This document shows positions 47,190 through 58,449 of a stretch of DNA of 64,000 nt, in pieces. Below the pieces are notes generated by a model, which ran no database searches, had not been told where the DNA came from, and saw nothing but the letters and a program-made list of their open reading frames with translations. The position numbers were made by a program, and so were the translations under genes. Position 1 is the first letter of the stretch. Every line of letters starts with the position of its first letter. The stretch comes from Pochonia chlamydosporia 170 (taxonomy: Eukaryota; Ascomycota; Sordariomycetes; Hypocreales; Clavicipitaceae): positions 7,378,001 to 7,442,000 of the forward strand of contig NC_035790.1 of NCBI RefSeq assembly GCF_001653235.2. The letters run 5' to 3'.

Positions 47190-47345
47190 TAGTATCCACA
47201 TTGCCTTTCATTTCATTAAATATCATTTCATTGACCATCCCTCATTGAAATGATGATTATTTAGGGTAGGTGGCAATGAAATGATTGACAATGATGTGTA
47301 TCAATCATTGAGTTTCATTTCAATCATTATTAATGAATGATGCGC
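47190..47345. repeat. Subterminal CATTTCATTG repeats of the hAT relic
   Basis: At least eight copies of TTTCATT/AATGAAA motifs in both orientations (for example CAATGAAATGATTGACAATG). They lie upstream of the transposase frame and are typical of hAT transposase-binding regions. The exact element terminus was not identified. Confidence 0.55.
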
Positions 47346-47699
47346 CACTCTGCTCCAAATGCACTATTTTAGCTTGATTAGCTGGACGTAAAAAAATACA
47401 AGAATCCTAGCCCAGCCTCTTCGTAGTTGTGGCCGGTCTTTTGTCATTGCGAATTTACCTATGCTCCGGCCACCGTGGTACCGGCCGGCACATTCCTTTC
47501 CGACCCCCAGAGACTCCCGAAGTTGCTTGGAACAGTCCAAACTGTCTTATCAGTAGAGTGCTTCCCCACACCAACGAACTAGTCATGTGCAAACCAGGTA
47601 CTTAGTTCGACCCCGCGGCCTGATAGTCTGTTGTAGCTCTGGGACCTTCGACCTACAATCAAGAAGTACGAAGGGGTGAAGAAGGGCCTTGGCAGAGCC

Positions 47700-48435
47700 A
47701 TGCCTCACTTCCCCGAGCCCCCCGAAATGCGCCAAATTTGGACCACACTGACGGTCCCCACTCGTCGGCTTGTAACCTCAAATGATCAGGGTTCCGCCGT
47801 CAGTCCACCCTACACACCTGGCTTAACTGCTGGATTATGCATTGCTTTAGTCGTCGTGCTCGTTCTTGGCCTGTACACGACGAGGGGATGGATATTCTTG
47901 CCCTTCAACCACAACAACAACAACAGAGCAAGACCGGTAGCACGCCAGCGCCAGGACACCCTCACGTTAGAGGAATTGAGGTTGTTACTTATCTCCACTA
48001 AATCTAACATTATTTTGCCTCGCAACAGGGCGTGTAAGCAGGATGAAGACGCTCAGGGAGGTGCCGCGTCGGTGCCCACTTGTTTGGAATGCTCTATCTG
48101 TACAGAACCATATCTTGAAGGAGCAACACTTCGCCAACTGCCATGCGGCCACGAATTCCACCAGTGCTGCATTGATCCTTGGCTGCTGAGACGATCCGCA
48201 GCTTGCCCTCTTTGGTATGTAGTGATGGCCTCATAGGAGCGTGACAGAGTCAGCACTAACTGGGCACGCCTTAATACCTTACAACAGTCGTGTCAGGGCG
48301 ACAAGACTGGAGGAATCTCCTCAGACATTGCCTGCCTCGCCTCGTTCAGTATACTCTCCACTGGAGCGATGGAATATACTTAGAAGAGCAGCAAGAGTTA
48401 AGTGCCCACGTCCTGTGCCCCAGTATGCAACCTAA
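47700..48435 (+). CDS. Membrane-anchored RING-H2 protein, copy B
   Basis: 220-residue predicted E3 ligase. ATG 47700 is the first true ATG; exon 1 runs to 48214, a 73-bp intron follows (GTATGT, branch CACTAAC, acceptor CAACAG), and exon 2 is 48288-48435. A membrane segment ([17 protein letters not shown]) precedes a polar linker with an Asn-rich patch. The ring reads [23 protein letters not shown], with the final Cys formed across the splice (TG|T). The tail carries LRRAARVK, as in copy C. It is the most diverged of the three copies. It lies 1.3 kb from the 3' end of the HAK gene, convergent with it. Confidence 0.8.
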
Positions 48436-49751
48436 CGAGTCAACAGAGTTCTTGAGTTCGGATTCTAAGCATTCAGCCGCCCTGTCCTGTATGAACTTGG
48501 CTTTCAATAGCTACTATGTTGACAGCGCTGGCCACCAACTCCGAAGGAACATACCTAGGACCTTGCGGGCGGAGTTCAAGTGATCGAAACGGATCACGAT
48601 TGATAATTGGATGCCTCCTGGCTTTATTGTTTGTCAACGAATTGACCAAATGTATAGAACCACCGAGACACTTTCTTGCTGGATCTTGAAGCCAATGCTA
48701 AAGTTTTTTCTGCGCTCTCGTAACTGTGTACCTGCTCGTAGTGAAGGTGCCTAAACTGCGTAGTATGACCATCCCGTGCTGTCGTTCACCAAAAAAAAAA
48801 AAAAAAAAACTCTCATAGGTCTCAAATGAAGGGCGACTTCTACACAAAATCTTCAAATTTTGGATTTCATCTGCACCATAACGTTGGTTTTTGAGAAGTG
48901 TTGCGAAGAGATGTGCCAGGGGGTAATACGGCAGCTTGTTAGGCGGTTACTGGTTTAGCAATTAGCAAGTATTTAGCACTGTGTTGTACGGTGGGATCCT
49001 TATCACAACTGCAACGCTTCGTGACCGCCAAGCTGACTCCGGTACCATCTTTACGGGCATCCTCTGATCAGTTGGCAATTTGAATACCGTGGATGCTGCT
49101 TCCTCGCCAAGGCCACCAGTGCCCTGGAAAAGACGGCCTTGATACCTGAGCTGTCGATGTTTAGAGAGGCTTTTTGGCACAGGTTTCTGACGCTGGTGCG
49201 TTTCTGTTGCTTCCGTGGGAAGATTATACCAGTATTACCGATCCAGCGTAGCGCAGACCCAACGGGTGGTATCTACTCAAATGTCGAACTTGATACCACT
49301 GTTGTCACAAAAGCCAGCGAAGTTAACAGAATCAGCATTACAAGACATAGAACTAGAGGGTGCAGCAGAGCTAGGCATGCCCTGCGGCAAGTTGTGAGAT
49401 GCACTAAGTATAAATTGTTCTGAGCAAGTAGATTTTACCACAGCAACATTTGTCGACCCGGTGACTTGGGAGAAGAAGAATCAAGAAAAGGGGTGAAGGG
49501 GACGTTAGTTGTCTCCTTATACTATTGCTTGTTGCAGTGCATCATGACGCTGTATGTGAATCATCATGGCATGGGTTGTACCGAAGGTCGGGTGCGAAAC
49601 GAAAATAGAATCGCAAGGGTAATCGCTGTAATTGGTTGGGTTTCGCACTCATTGACTAGAGGTTTCTAGCGTCTGTATGGAAGGGGAGAGTAATCTTTTT
49701 GGGTACTCACACGTGCATTCCATTCTATGAATACACCTACAGCTGCTAATT
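48436..49751. other. Intergenic between RING-H2 copy B and HAK
   Basis: Contains an A19 run at 48792-48810. The several short frames have no domain. No gene is supported. Confidence 0.45.
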
Positions 49752-52365
49752 TTAGATTTCCTTTACAAAGCCAACTTCGATAAGTTTATCTGCATCAATA
49801 TCAAGGTCCGCCAGCTTAGCTCGAGAGTTCTCCCGGATCCAGAGAAATACCCATAAGAGTAAGTGACGAATAAAGCCCCAAGGAGAAATTCTGCTCCTTA
49901 TCGAACGGATTTTCATAACCTCCTTGCCGAGAATATACACCATTTGCGCACTATAGGCTGATCGCAGATTTTGCAACTCAGCGTTCGAATTGTTTGTCGA
50001 TTGAACGCGTGAAATTGCAAGTTCAACTTGGCTTACGAGCTCCCGGGCCATATCGGGATGCAACACGTCATCTGCATAACCGTGTCGCAGAGTAACATTG
50101 TAGCACCCAGCCAGCCCTGCCATGCGGGTGACAATGTACCGCTCATTCAGCGGAATTGACGGCTTAGATAACGGCCTCATGTGGAAAAAGATGACGACAG
50201 CTGGTCGTGCTGCGAACTTCTTGACAAATTCGGCAAAGCAAGGCGGCAGGCTAGTTGGGTCGCCAGCCTTGTCAAAAAAGATCCCCAGCCCTGGGACTGT
50301 CGATATGGGGAGGCCACCAAAAGCGGGTTTTAAAGCAGTGGAAGAAGAGCAGCCCAAGACGGAAGTTTGGCCTGGATCCAGAAGTGAAAACGGTGCCAGA
50401 AGATCCTTCGACTCAGCCCTCCATTGTGTTTCCTTGCCGAAGCGCCAGAGGGTAAAAATTGAAGCGAGGATGAAGGCTAACATAAGCGTAAACCAGGCAC
50501 CATCGGGCACTTTTTCAAATACGGACGAAAGAAATGCTCCATCGAGGGTCGCAAAGACAAGCCAGATAGGGAGAACTACATAGGTGGGCAATCTCCACAC
50601 AAGTATGGCAACAAGGGCAACCATACAGGTCGTAACTAGCCGGAAACAAAAAGATGCTAGTTAGCATAGTCGAAACATCGTGTCATCTATGAGCAGCTAC
50701 AATGAGCAGAAAGTCTTACTAAATGTAACACTGATGACGCAGACACCATATGCATTTCCAAGAGAGGTAGTCTAGGAGATTGTTAGCTGCAGTGGCGAAT
50801 CAGCAGTAAGGGCAAAGATATGGAGTCCACAGCCAAGAGGCAACGAACATTATTGTATACTGCAGTGACGACGATGGTCCCGATCATCAGAAGCCAATTA
50901 GCCATTGGCATATACACCTGGTCATGAAAATATCGACTTGTGTGGACAACCTTGATGTGAGGAAAATAGGATAACCTCATAATTTGTGTAAGCAGTTGAA
51001 AAGTTGATGTAATCATGGCTTGTGAAGCAACAATTGCAGCTAGCACGGCAATAACAATGCTGAAGTAAAAGCTTCCTGGAGGAACGGTATTGAAAAAAGG
51101 ATTTTGATACGCGGTTTGCGTCTTGTCAGTTGATATATAAGCGGCTTGTCCGATATACGCCAACAGTAAGCATGGATATGCTAGACACAGCCAGGAAATC
51201 TGCACCGCGCGCTTGCTAAACGCCCCTAGATCGGCAAACAGAGCTTCAACACCTGTAAAGGCAAGAAGAAGCCCCCCAAGGGATTTCCACCCTTCTGATC
51301 CATTGCGAATCAAGTATTCGAAGGCGAAATGGGGGCTAAATGCCTTTAAGACGGTGTAGTCGTGGACCGAGAGGTTGTAAATTCCAGCGCAGAAGTTGAA
51401 CAGAAGCCAAATAGTGACGATCGGTGCAAACGTGGTCCCGATTTTTGCCGTCCCGAACGGTTGAATCAAGAAGAGAACGACCAAGATGGCACAAGAGATG
51501 CCCACAATAGCAGACGTCCCCAGATTTGGATTGGCTACTTTGATGCCTTGAATGGCTCCGAGGACGGACTGAGCGGGTGTAAGAACACCGTCTGCCATGA
51601 CCATTGAGACCCCTAATACGCCGACGAATTGCAGGATGAACTGAGAGATCTTCGAGTGTTCGAGAAACCCTCTAAGACTCTTGCCACCAAGCTTGAGATC
51701 GTTGGTATTATATCTCTTCATGCGAATACCGGCAGCTTCCTTGGGATCACGATGGGCAATATGGGTATATCTTGTGAGGAGGCTGTAAAGCGCAAAGGTG
51801 CCACCTTGTCCATCATCGTCAGCATGTAAGACAATGAAACAGTATTTAAGCGTGACAATTAACGTGAGAGCCCAGATGATTATAGATAGTGCTCCAACAA
51901 GGTCACTCCACGACGGCTGTGTCGAAAATGTGGATGAGTACACGTAGAGCGGCGACGTGCCAATATCGCCATATATGACACCGGTAGCCTGAAAACTGAG
52001 CCAAATTAAGACAACACCAGAATAGGTCTGTTAAGTGTGTTAGTTATGATTATGATAGCACAACGAATATCAATTTGCTTAAGGAAGAGTTAAAGGAAGG
52101 AGACGGGCCAGAAAAAAAAAGGGGGGGGGGGGGGGGGGGGGGGGGGGGTTGAGTAGCCTACCTGCTTTCGAGAAGCTTGTAGATCCTCGTTGGCAATTTC
52201 CTTAGCCTTTTCCTCGTCATTAATGCTTGCGAGATGTCCACACGAAACAGATGCTATACCAGATTCTGGGTGGGCGATCTCAAAATGTTGCTGATAGGCT
52301 AAGTTAGAATTGATCTGCGTGGAAACGCCATGAGAGGCTGATTCGTCAGGGTCCGGGTTTGCCAT
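49752..52365 (-). CDS. HAK/KUP-type high-affinity K+ transporter
   Basis: Plasma-membrane K+ (H+ symport) transporter of the HAK/KUP/KT family, 772 residues. Exons on the minus strand: 52365-52162, 52027-50849, 50771-50720 and 50635-49752; the lengths sum in phase. ATG 52365 begins MANPDPDESASHG. The first membrane helix carries the family hallmark GVIYGDIGTSPLYV, followed by DDGQGGTFALYSLL and VMADGVLTPAQSVLGAI. A 52-nt exon restores NTTSLGNAYGVCVISVTF between helices. The cytosolic tail ends LWIRENSRAKLADLDI and VEVGFVKEI as in fungal HAKs. Intron 1 carries an uninterrupted C28 run on the coding strand (52121-52148). Fungal HAK genes are usually induced by K+ starvation; no motif here demonstrates this. 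RING-H2 genes lie on both sides. Confidence 0.93.
52121..52148. repeat. Uninterrupted G28 run inside HAK intron 1
   Basis: 28 consecutive G on the plus strand, preceded by nine A. It begins 12 nt inside the intron's donor on the transcribed gene. Such a tract can form G-quadruplexes and slips in replication. Confidence 0.95.
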
Positions 52366-53453
52366 AGTACTCTCCAAGATAATAAATGCGAGGGGAAATA
52401 TGTCGTTTCGATAAAAATGCCCTGGATCTACAGAACCTGCATAAGCTTCTATGCAATGCGACTTGAAATGAGAGACCCGTGCCAGACGAGGAATCACAGC
52501 CTTTTAAACCAATCGACCAAAATATGACATCCTGGCTTGACCACTACCGCTTGACTTGTATGTATAGGCTAATGTGCCTGCTGGCAGTACTCCTGCTTGC
52601 CTCGGCACTGTTCATTTTATCCTGATGCCGTGATTGGGGAGCCACGCTGTTGGTGTATCACACTGTGGCTTGCAGTGGCGGGAAGATATCTTTGAGCAGC
52701 GAAAATCCATTATTCATAACAACAATGGAGTTTTCATCACCAGTACAGTAACATAATCCTGCAGGGCAGGCCTATCGATTATCGCAACCGAACCCAATGA
52801 CTCACACACAGATGCCAGCTTCTGTAATAGGCCCACGATAATCCCTGGTGTTGAGGATAACTTTCTCAGTCGCGGCCCACTGAGACAAGCCAGTAATTCA
52901 GCTACCTACTTCCCGGCCACCTTGTAAAGACGACCCTACATATCGGCCACTACAGACCTAGCACCATTGGAACAATGTACCTGGCGCATCGCAAGGCTGT
53001 AAATAACCAGATGAGCAGTGGCCAGTACATAAGTGGAAAGCGTATAGTTGTTGGCTCTGCAAGCCAAGTGCCACATGCCACCATGTGTCGAATGATGGCT
53101 ATACAAGGCATTATATGGTGAAGGAGGTTTGGCCAGTACGGTCAAGCCAACGAGAGAGTAAAATACCTCAAACAATGGCGTCCGGCAGATCGGCACCAGC
53201 TCAGAGCCATTGCAAGGCACTGTTACAACTTGCAGTAGTACAGTACCTTTGTCGCGAATATTTGAACGAGATGTCTCGTCAGTTCGTACATTCGCAAAAA
53301 AAAAGTGCACAAGGGCCATAACGTTGCGGCCGCAGGTCGATGCGTCTCGCAGCTGCTTAAAAGCTATTGGAAGCCTCCTCCTCGTTCGTCATCACGGGAT
53401 TCACGGCTCACCTAATACAATCTGACTAACGGCTGCTGGACCATTCTCCTGCC
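52366..53453. other. Divergent promoter region of HAK and RING-H2 copy C
   Basis: 1.1 kb between the two start codons. No coding segment is recognised. It should hold control elements for both genes; no specific site can be named from sequence alone. Confidence 0.5.
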
Positions 53454-54208
53454 ATGCCAAGAGGGAACTGCTGGCTATTATTCACAAAGATTGGGAAAGC
53501 ATGCTCCACGCAAATCCAGCGTTTTCCTAACCCGCTGACCGCTCCCTTTAGTCGCCATGAACTGTCCTCTCGAGGCAAGGGTTCCGTTTCCGACGCTGCC
53601 TACGCATCTGGCACCTCTGGTTTGGCAGCAGGATTGAGTATTGCTCTTGTTCTTGTGCTGGTTCTTGCCCTTTACGCGATGAGGCGAAGAATGTTCTCGC
53701 CCTGCACCGATAATTGCACCACGTCTGTAACAACCCTCGGTCACGATACACTTACGATGGAGGAATTGAGGTTATTGGACCTCACCAATAAAAGTCGTAG
53801 TGTCTTGTGTCACAACTCGGTGTGCCGTCAAGATGGAGCGTCTCGAGGAAGCATTGCATCTGTTCTCGATTCTCGAGAGTGCTCAATCTGTGCGGAGCCA
53901 TATGGTGCAGGAACAGCACTCCGGCTACCCTGCGGTCATGAGTTTCACCGTTATTGCATTGACCGTTGGCTGCTTATGCGGTCGGGAACTTGTCCTCTTT
54001 GGTACGTGTTCAAACTGTCAAGGAGCGTCACCAAGTGTAGTGTACTAACTCGTGGTCACGCTGATAATGCTGGCCCAACAGCCGTGTCAGAATTAGAAAA
54101 TTCCAAGAATCGTTGCGAGAGTTTCCTATTTTACCTCGCCCAATATTCTCATTGCCTGTACGTTGGATTCTTCTTAGAAGAGCATCAACAAGAGTTAAGG
54201 TCGCATAA
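53454..54208 (+). CDS. Membrane-anchored RING-H2 protein, copy C
   Basis: 224-residue predicted E3 ligase. Exon 1 is 53454-54001, followed by an 80-bp intron (GTACGT...CAACAG) and exon 2, 54082-54208. The membrane segment (LSIALVLVLVLALYAM) is followed by RRR. The ring reads [22 protein letters not shown], with its last Cys assembled as TG|C over the splice. The tail contains LLRRASTRVK. Among the copies it is closest to copy A; both share AYASGT/AYTSGT before the helix. It lies 0.5 kb upstream of TRK copy 2 in the same direction and 1.1 kb from the HAK start, divergently. Role in transporter turnover is inferred from this repeated linkage only. Confidence 0.83.
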
Positions 54209-54737
54209 CTCCCGTACGCGGCGTGCAGCCTAACGAGTTTACAGAGGCCTCGAGACGACATGATTCTGAGCAGGGTTCCGACCATTCATTCCCAAGGCCC
54301 TGGGTCGACTTGGTTGGCAAGAACTACTGTCCTTCCGCGCCAAGACCAACAGTGCCTGGCGTCTATCCCAGAAGTAGTAGATGTAGAGGCAACGGCGGCA
54401 GATCACGCGGCAGCCCGATAGGCTGCACAATTTAAATGTACTTTCTCGAGGTTGTTATACCGGATTGGGTGATCACGCTACGCCTTTTCACGCCACGCCT
54501 TTTCACGCCACGAAGGGATCTGCATCGATGTGCGTGCAGTGGACAGAAAGTGAGGCCCCGCTTAATAACTCAAGCGTAAAAAAAATTCGCTCAACCTTGT
54601 CGTTTTTCAAGACCTGCAAAAAATCTTGAGTCCTCTGAGAGGATGCCTGATATAGTCTCTGATTCCTGTTCCTCTTTTGTCTTCGCGGAGTTGCAATTCA
54701 CGTGTCTTCGAATCAACGCGCTGACGTCGCCGCAGCC
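54209..54737. other. Intergenic between RING-H2 copy C and TRK copy 2
   Basis: Contains a near-tandem ACGCCTTTTCACGCCACG duplication at 54480-54512. Otherwise it is the promoter region of TRK copy 2. Confidence 0.5.
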
Positions 54738-57270
54738 ATGACACAAACAGCATGGCTGTCTCGTCGTAACTTCGTGACGTTGCATTGAGGTGCCCAATGT
54801 TGTCCGCGACGCACGCCGTATCCTGCCACGCGTCCCTAGGAGACTGATATTTACAATATACAGATGCATACATCGTCTTCATGGGCGTGCTCGCACTAGT
54901 TATCCTGTATCCAGCTGGCAATTTAAAAGCGGTAGATGTCTATTTCTTTGGCGTCAGCGCTTCCACTGAATCGGGCCTGAACACGTCTGTCCTCACCGTA
55001 GTTCTGACAAGGATTCGAACTGTTTCACTAATAGTGCTGTTTGGCTTGCAGAGTCGATGTCAAGGAGCTGTATACATACCAGCAACTGTATATCTATTTC
55101 ATCCCTATTTTCACCAATCTAGGATTTATCAATGCTGTTGTCGCGCTCATTCGACTTTTTCTGTTCCGAAAGCATCTTAAGCAAGTTGGTCAGTCGGAAC
55201 CTGCCTCGAAACGGCCGATCATTCTCTCAACTCTAACCGTTCTGGAACAGCACCGCGACTTCAAAAACCCCGACGCGCAAGGGCAATCTCACCTGATGCC
55301 AACGCTTGTGAGGTCAAGGCTGCCTACGACGACGGCGATAAGGTTCATGATGCCAATGACATAGAGGGACAGGAAGACTCTGACCCGGAAGAGCGTGCTA
55401 ACAGGATTGTCCATGAAAGGGCTCGGACTATCACATTCGACCCTTCGACGGAGAAACGCCAGATAGGTGATGAGACGCTTTACATACCTGGGCCGCGTGA
55501 GCGTGAACGTGGTATGCGCCCCCTACTTCCTTCTTGCTGCACTCAGCCTGGCTCGTATATTAACAGTCGCTCAGGATTGCCCCTTGTTGAGCTGAGCAAG
55601 CGGAATAGCAGAGATGATAGAGACGGTGAGACACATCAGTTACAAATAGTATCATGAAGGCATCGGAAGTAACGTGTGACATGTTTTTTTCTAGACATGT
55701 CCATACACGCCACGCCGCCGCGCCGATATGGAACCAGAGACATGGACCTCCGCCGCCGCCGTGTTGACGGCCTGGCACTGGATCGGACGCACACTATGGG
55801 TCGTGTAGTCAGTGTTGCATCGTCTGTGTTTGTCCTCGGCTCCGGTCCTCAACGGCGCAATTCCGTCTCTACGAACATCTCTCAGCATCGAGAATCTGAA
55901 ATGAAGGACATGCTGGCTCTGTCGAAGCACGCGACTTTGGGTCGCAACTCGGATTTTTCTAATTTGACAAGGGAAGATCGAGAGAAGTTGGGCGGTATTG
56001 AGTACCGAAGTTTAAAGCTACTCGTCAAGGTTGTGTTCGGTAAGATTGTCATATCGACGGATGTAATATGACCACCTAACTATGAAGACTGAAATTAACC
56101 AGATACAATCTATAGGATATTTCTTCGGCCTCCATATTTTTGGAGCGATTTGCCTTGTCGTCTGGATTCAGTATTGTGACCCGAAATACAGGGATGTTCT
56201 TGAACAGTCTGCCCAGAATGGGATTTGGTGGTGCGTGTTGCCTGTGCTGATGTGGCAAATCCCAACGTTCTCCACCAACTGATTTTTTTTGTGTCCGGAG
56301 GGCATTTTACTCGGCGCAGACCATGATCGACAATTTAGGCTTTACGTTTACCCCGGACTCGATGATTTCGTTCCGAGACGCCCAATGGCCTATGTTCATC
56401 ATGAGCTTCCTAGCCTTCGCTGGCAACACCTTGTACCCCGTCATGCTGCGTCTTATTATCTGGACCATGTATATCCTTGCGCCATCTAAGTCGTCGATTC
56501 GTGAACCGCTGTCATTTCTTCTCAACCATCCCCGAAGGTGTTACACGCTGCTTTTCCCTAGCCGTCCCACTTGGATCCTCTTTGGGATTATCTTCACCCT
56601 TAACTTCATTGACACCTTGCTGATTATAGTACTTGACCTGGACAATCCAGAGGTGGCGTCACTGCCGCTGGGCCCACGAATACTTGCTGCCATTTTTCAG
56701 GCCGCTTCGTCACGCCATACTGGCACAGCAACCTTCAACCTTGCCAATGTGAATCCGGGTGTACAATTCAGCTTACTTGTCATGATGTATATTGCAATCT
56801 ACCCAATTGCCATTAGCATTCGAGCATCAAACACCTATGAGGAGAGATCACTTGGTGTTTACGAGGAAGAGGGCAGACTGAACGAGAACAATGGTAAAGA
56901 TTACATCCTCACGCATATGCGGAACCAACTTAGTTTCGATCTGTGGTTCATCTTCCTCGGCGTTTTTTGTATTTGCATTGCTGAGGCGAGAAGAATCGTT
57001 GATGATTCTATTCCGGCGTTCACCGTTTGGACGGTCTTGTTTGAAGTTACATCAGCTTACGGCAATGTTGGTTTGAGTCTTGGTTATCCGACAGTCGCTA
57101 CATCGCTGAGCGGTCTCTTTGGTACCTTTAGCAAGCTCGTCATTTGCGCCATGATGATCCGCGGGCGACATCGCGGTCTACCATATGCCCTCGACCGGGC
57201 AATTGTCCTTCCGGACGAAGGTGCCTTGGTTGAAGATGCCGAAGATGATAACAACAAACAGAAACAATGA
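54738..57270 (+). CDS. TRK-type K+ transporter, copy 2, first splice donor altered
   Basis: Second TRK gene, with the seven-exon structure of copy 1: 54738-54786, 54864-54984, 55052-55188, 55251-55511, 55695-56039, 56116-56230 and 56301-57270. This sums to 1998 nt (665 residues), and exons 2, 3, 5 and 6 are exactly as long as in copy 1. Pore segments ASTESGLNT, DNLGFTFTPDS, RHTGTATFNL and SAYGNVGLSLG are all intact. The odd point is exon 1: copy 1 has CACT|GTAAGC, but here the same place reads CATT|GAGGTG, so the donor GT is GA and an in-frame TGA follows. A GTAACT 21 nt upstream (54766) is in the same phase and could rescue splicing at the cost of seven residues, including FVTLH. The gene is either a young pseudogene or makes a variant N-terminus. 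Confidence 0.85.
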
Positions 57271-58449
57271 CAACTATTCATAGCGGGTTCCTGCTCATGT
57301 GTTACCATTTCGACTTAAAGAAAGGCCTGTCAGTGTCATTTAGAGGCACCGATGCGGGAAGCAGATAGTATTATTATTTATACATCATGCCTGGCGGAAA
57401 AAGCCAAGAGAACAACTATAAATGTATAGTATATGTACGATTCTCAAGTCTGATTGTTGCGTCATTAAAGCTTATACGTCCTTGTCCATTTTGCTCTTTG
57501 CAAGCAGATATTGTCATTGCGAAAAATCGACGCCATTAAGGTCTCGCCGAAATGTGCCTACTCAGTTGGAGCAGTGAATATTTTGTCACTATTATTCCCT
57601 ACCTTCACTTAGCCATAAGCGGCAGGACTTGCCCCAGGTATCCCATAGAGACAATCACAGTGCACCCTCACGTACATTTAATCCAACCCACGCCGGACAG
57701 CTTACTTAGGTGACTCACTACTGAGTAGTTTGGGTACCCCAACAAGCCGACGGTGGCTTGATCTCCTACTTTACTAATGGTGGAAGGCGCCAGTACGGAC
57801 TTGCAGCATCCAGTAGGCAACCTCGAATATAATTCCGAATGCAGTCGAGTAACACGAAATTAACGTCGTCGACTGCCTTGGCCAGCCCTGCCAATCAAAT
57901 TTTATGTTGGGTCCCGGCTCTCTCGCGACGTGTGGGGATCAGTGGGGCGAGCGAGGTTCAACCAGCCCCGATTTTGCTTGGACAGTCTGAGATATTACCA
58001 ATATTTGGATCGTTGAGCAGGTTGGCGAGAGTACTAAGATAAATAAACCAAATGGGCGTCCTGGCATATGATATCTGGCTTGGTTGTGGTATTCACTGAG
58101 GTGTAATTGGGACAGGAAAGACACCGCCGGAATTAGCTCAAGTCAGCCGCGGCTGTGGAGACACAAAACAGCAATCAATTAAATTATTGATGCAGTCCTC
58201 ACCTAGGCTGAACTGCAGTACTTTTTCTTTCAGCACCATATTTCAAATTTTTCCCCGCTACAAAACTCAAACTGCTCGATAAACCATTTCCCAATCACCT
58301 TACCATTGCCAATAAGTCACCGTTTTCCATTGTCAAACTGTAGTGCATGACCTCACCCGCCACAGCATGATTTTTAACCTCCGCCACCTTGCCCAGATTG
58401 TCGAAGTTACCGCTTTCTGCCCAGGTTGCTAACACCAGCTTCTCCCGGA
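57271..58449. other. Intergenic between TRK copy 2 and antiporter
   Basis: 1.2 kb promoter region of the antiporter; no coding segment recognised. Confidence 0.5.

Noticed and set aside
55010..55022. Possible tRNA B-box (GTTCGAATCC on the minus strand)
   Set aside because: No A-box or cloverleaf can be drawn around it, and it lies in intron 2 of TRK copy 2.
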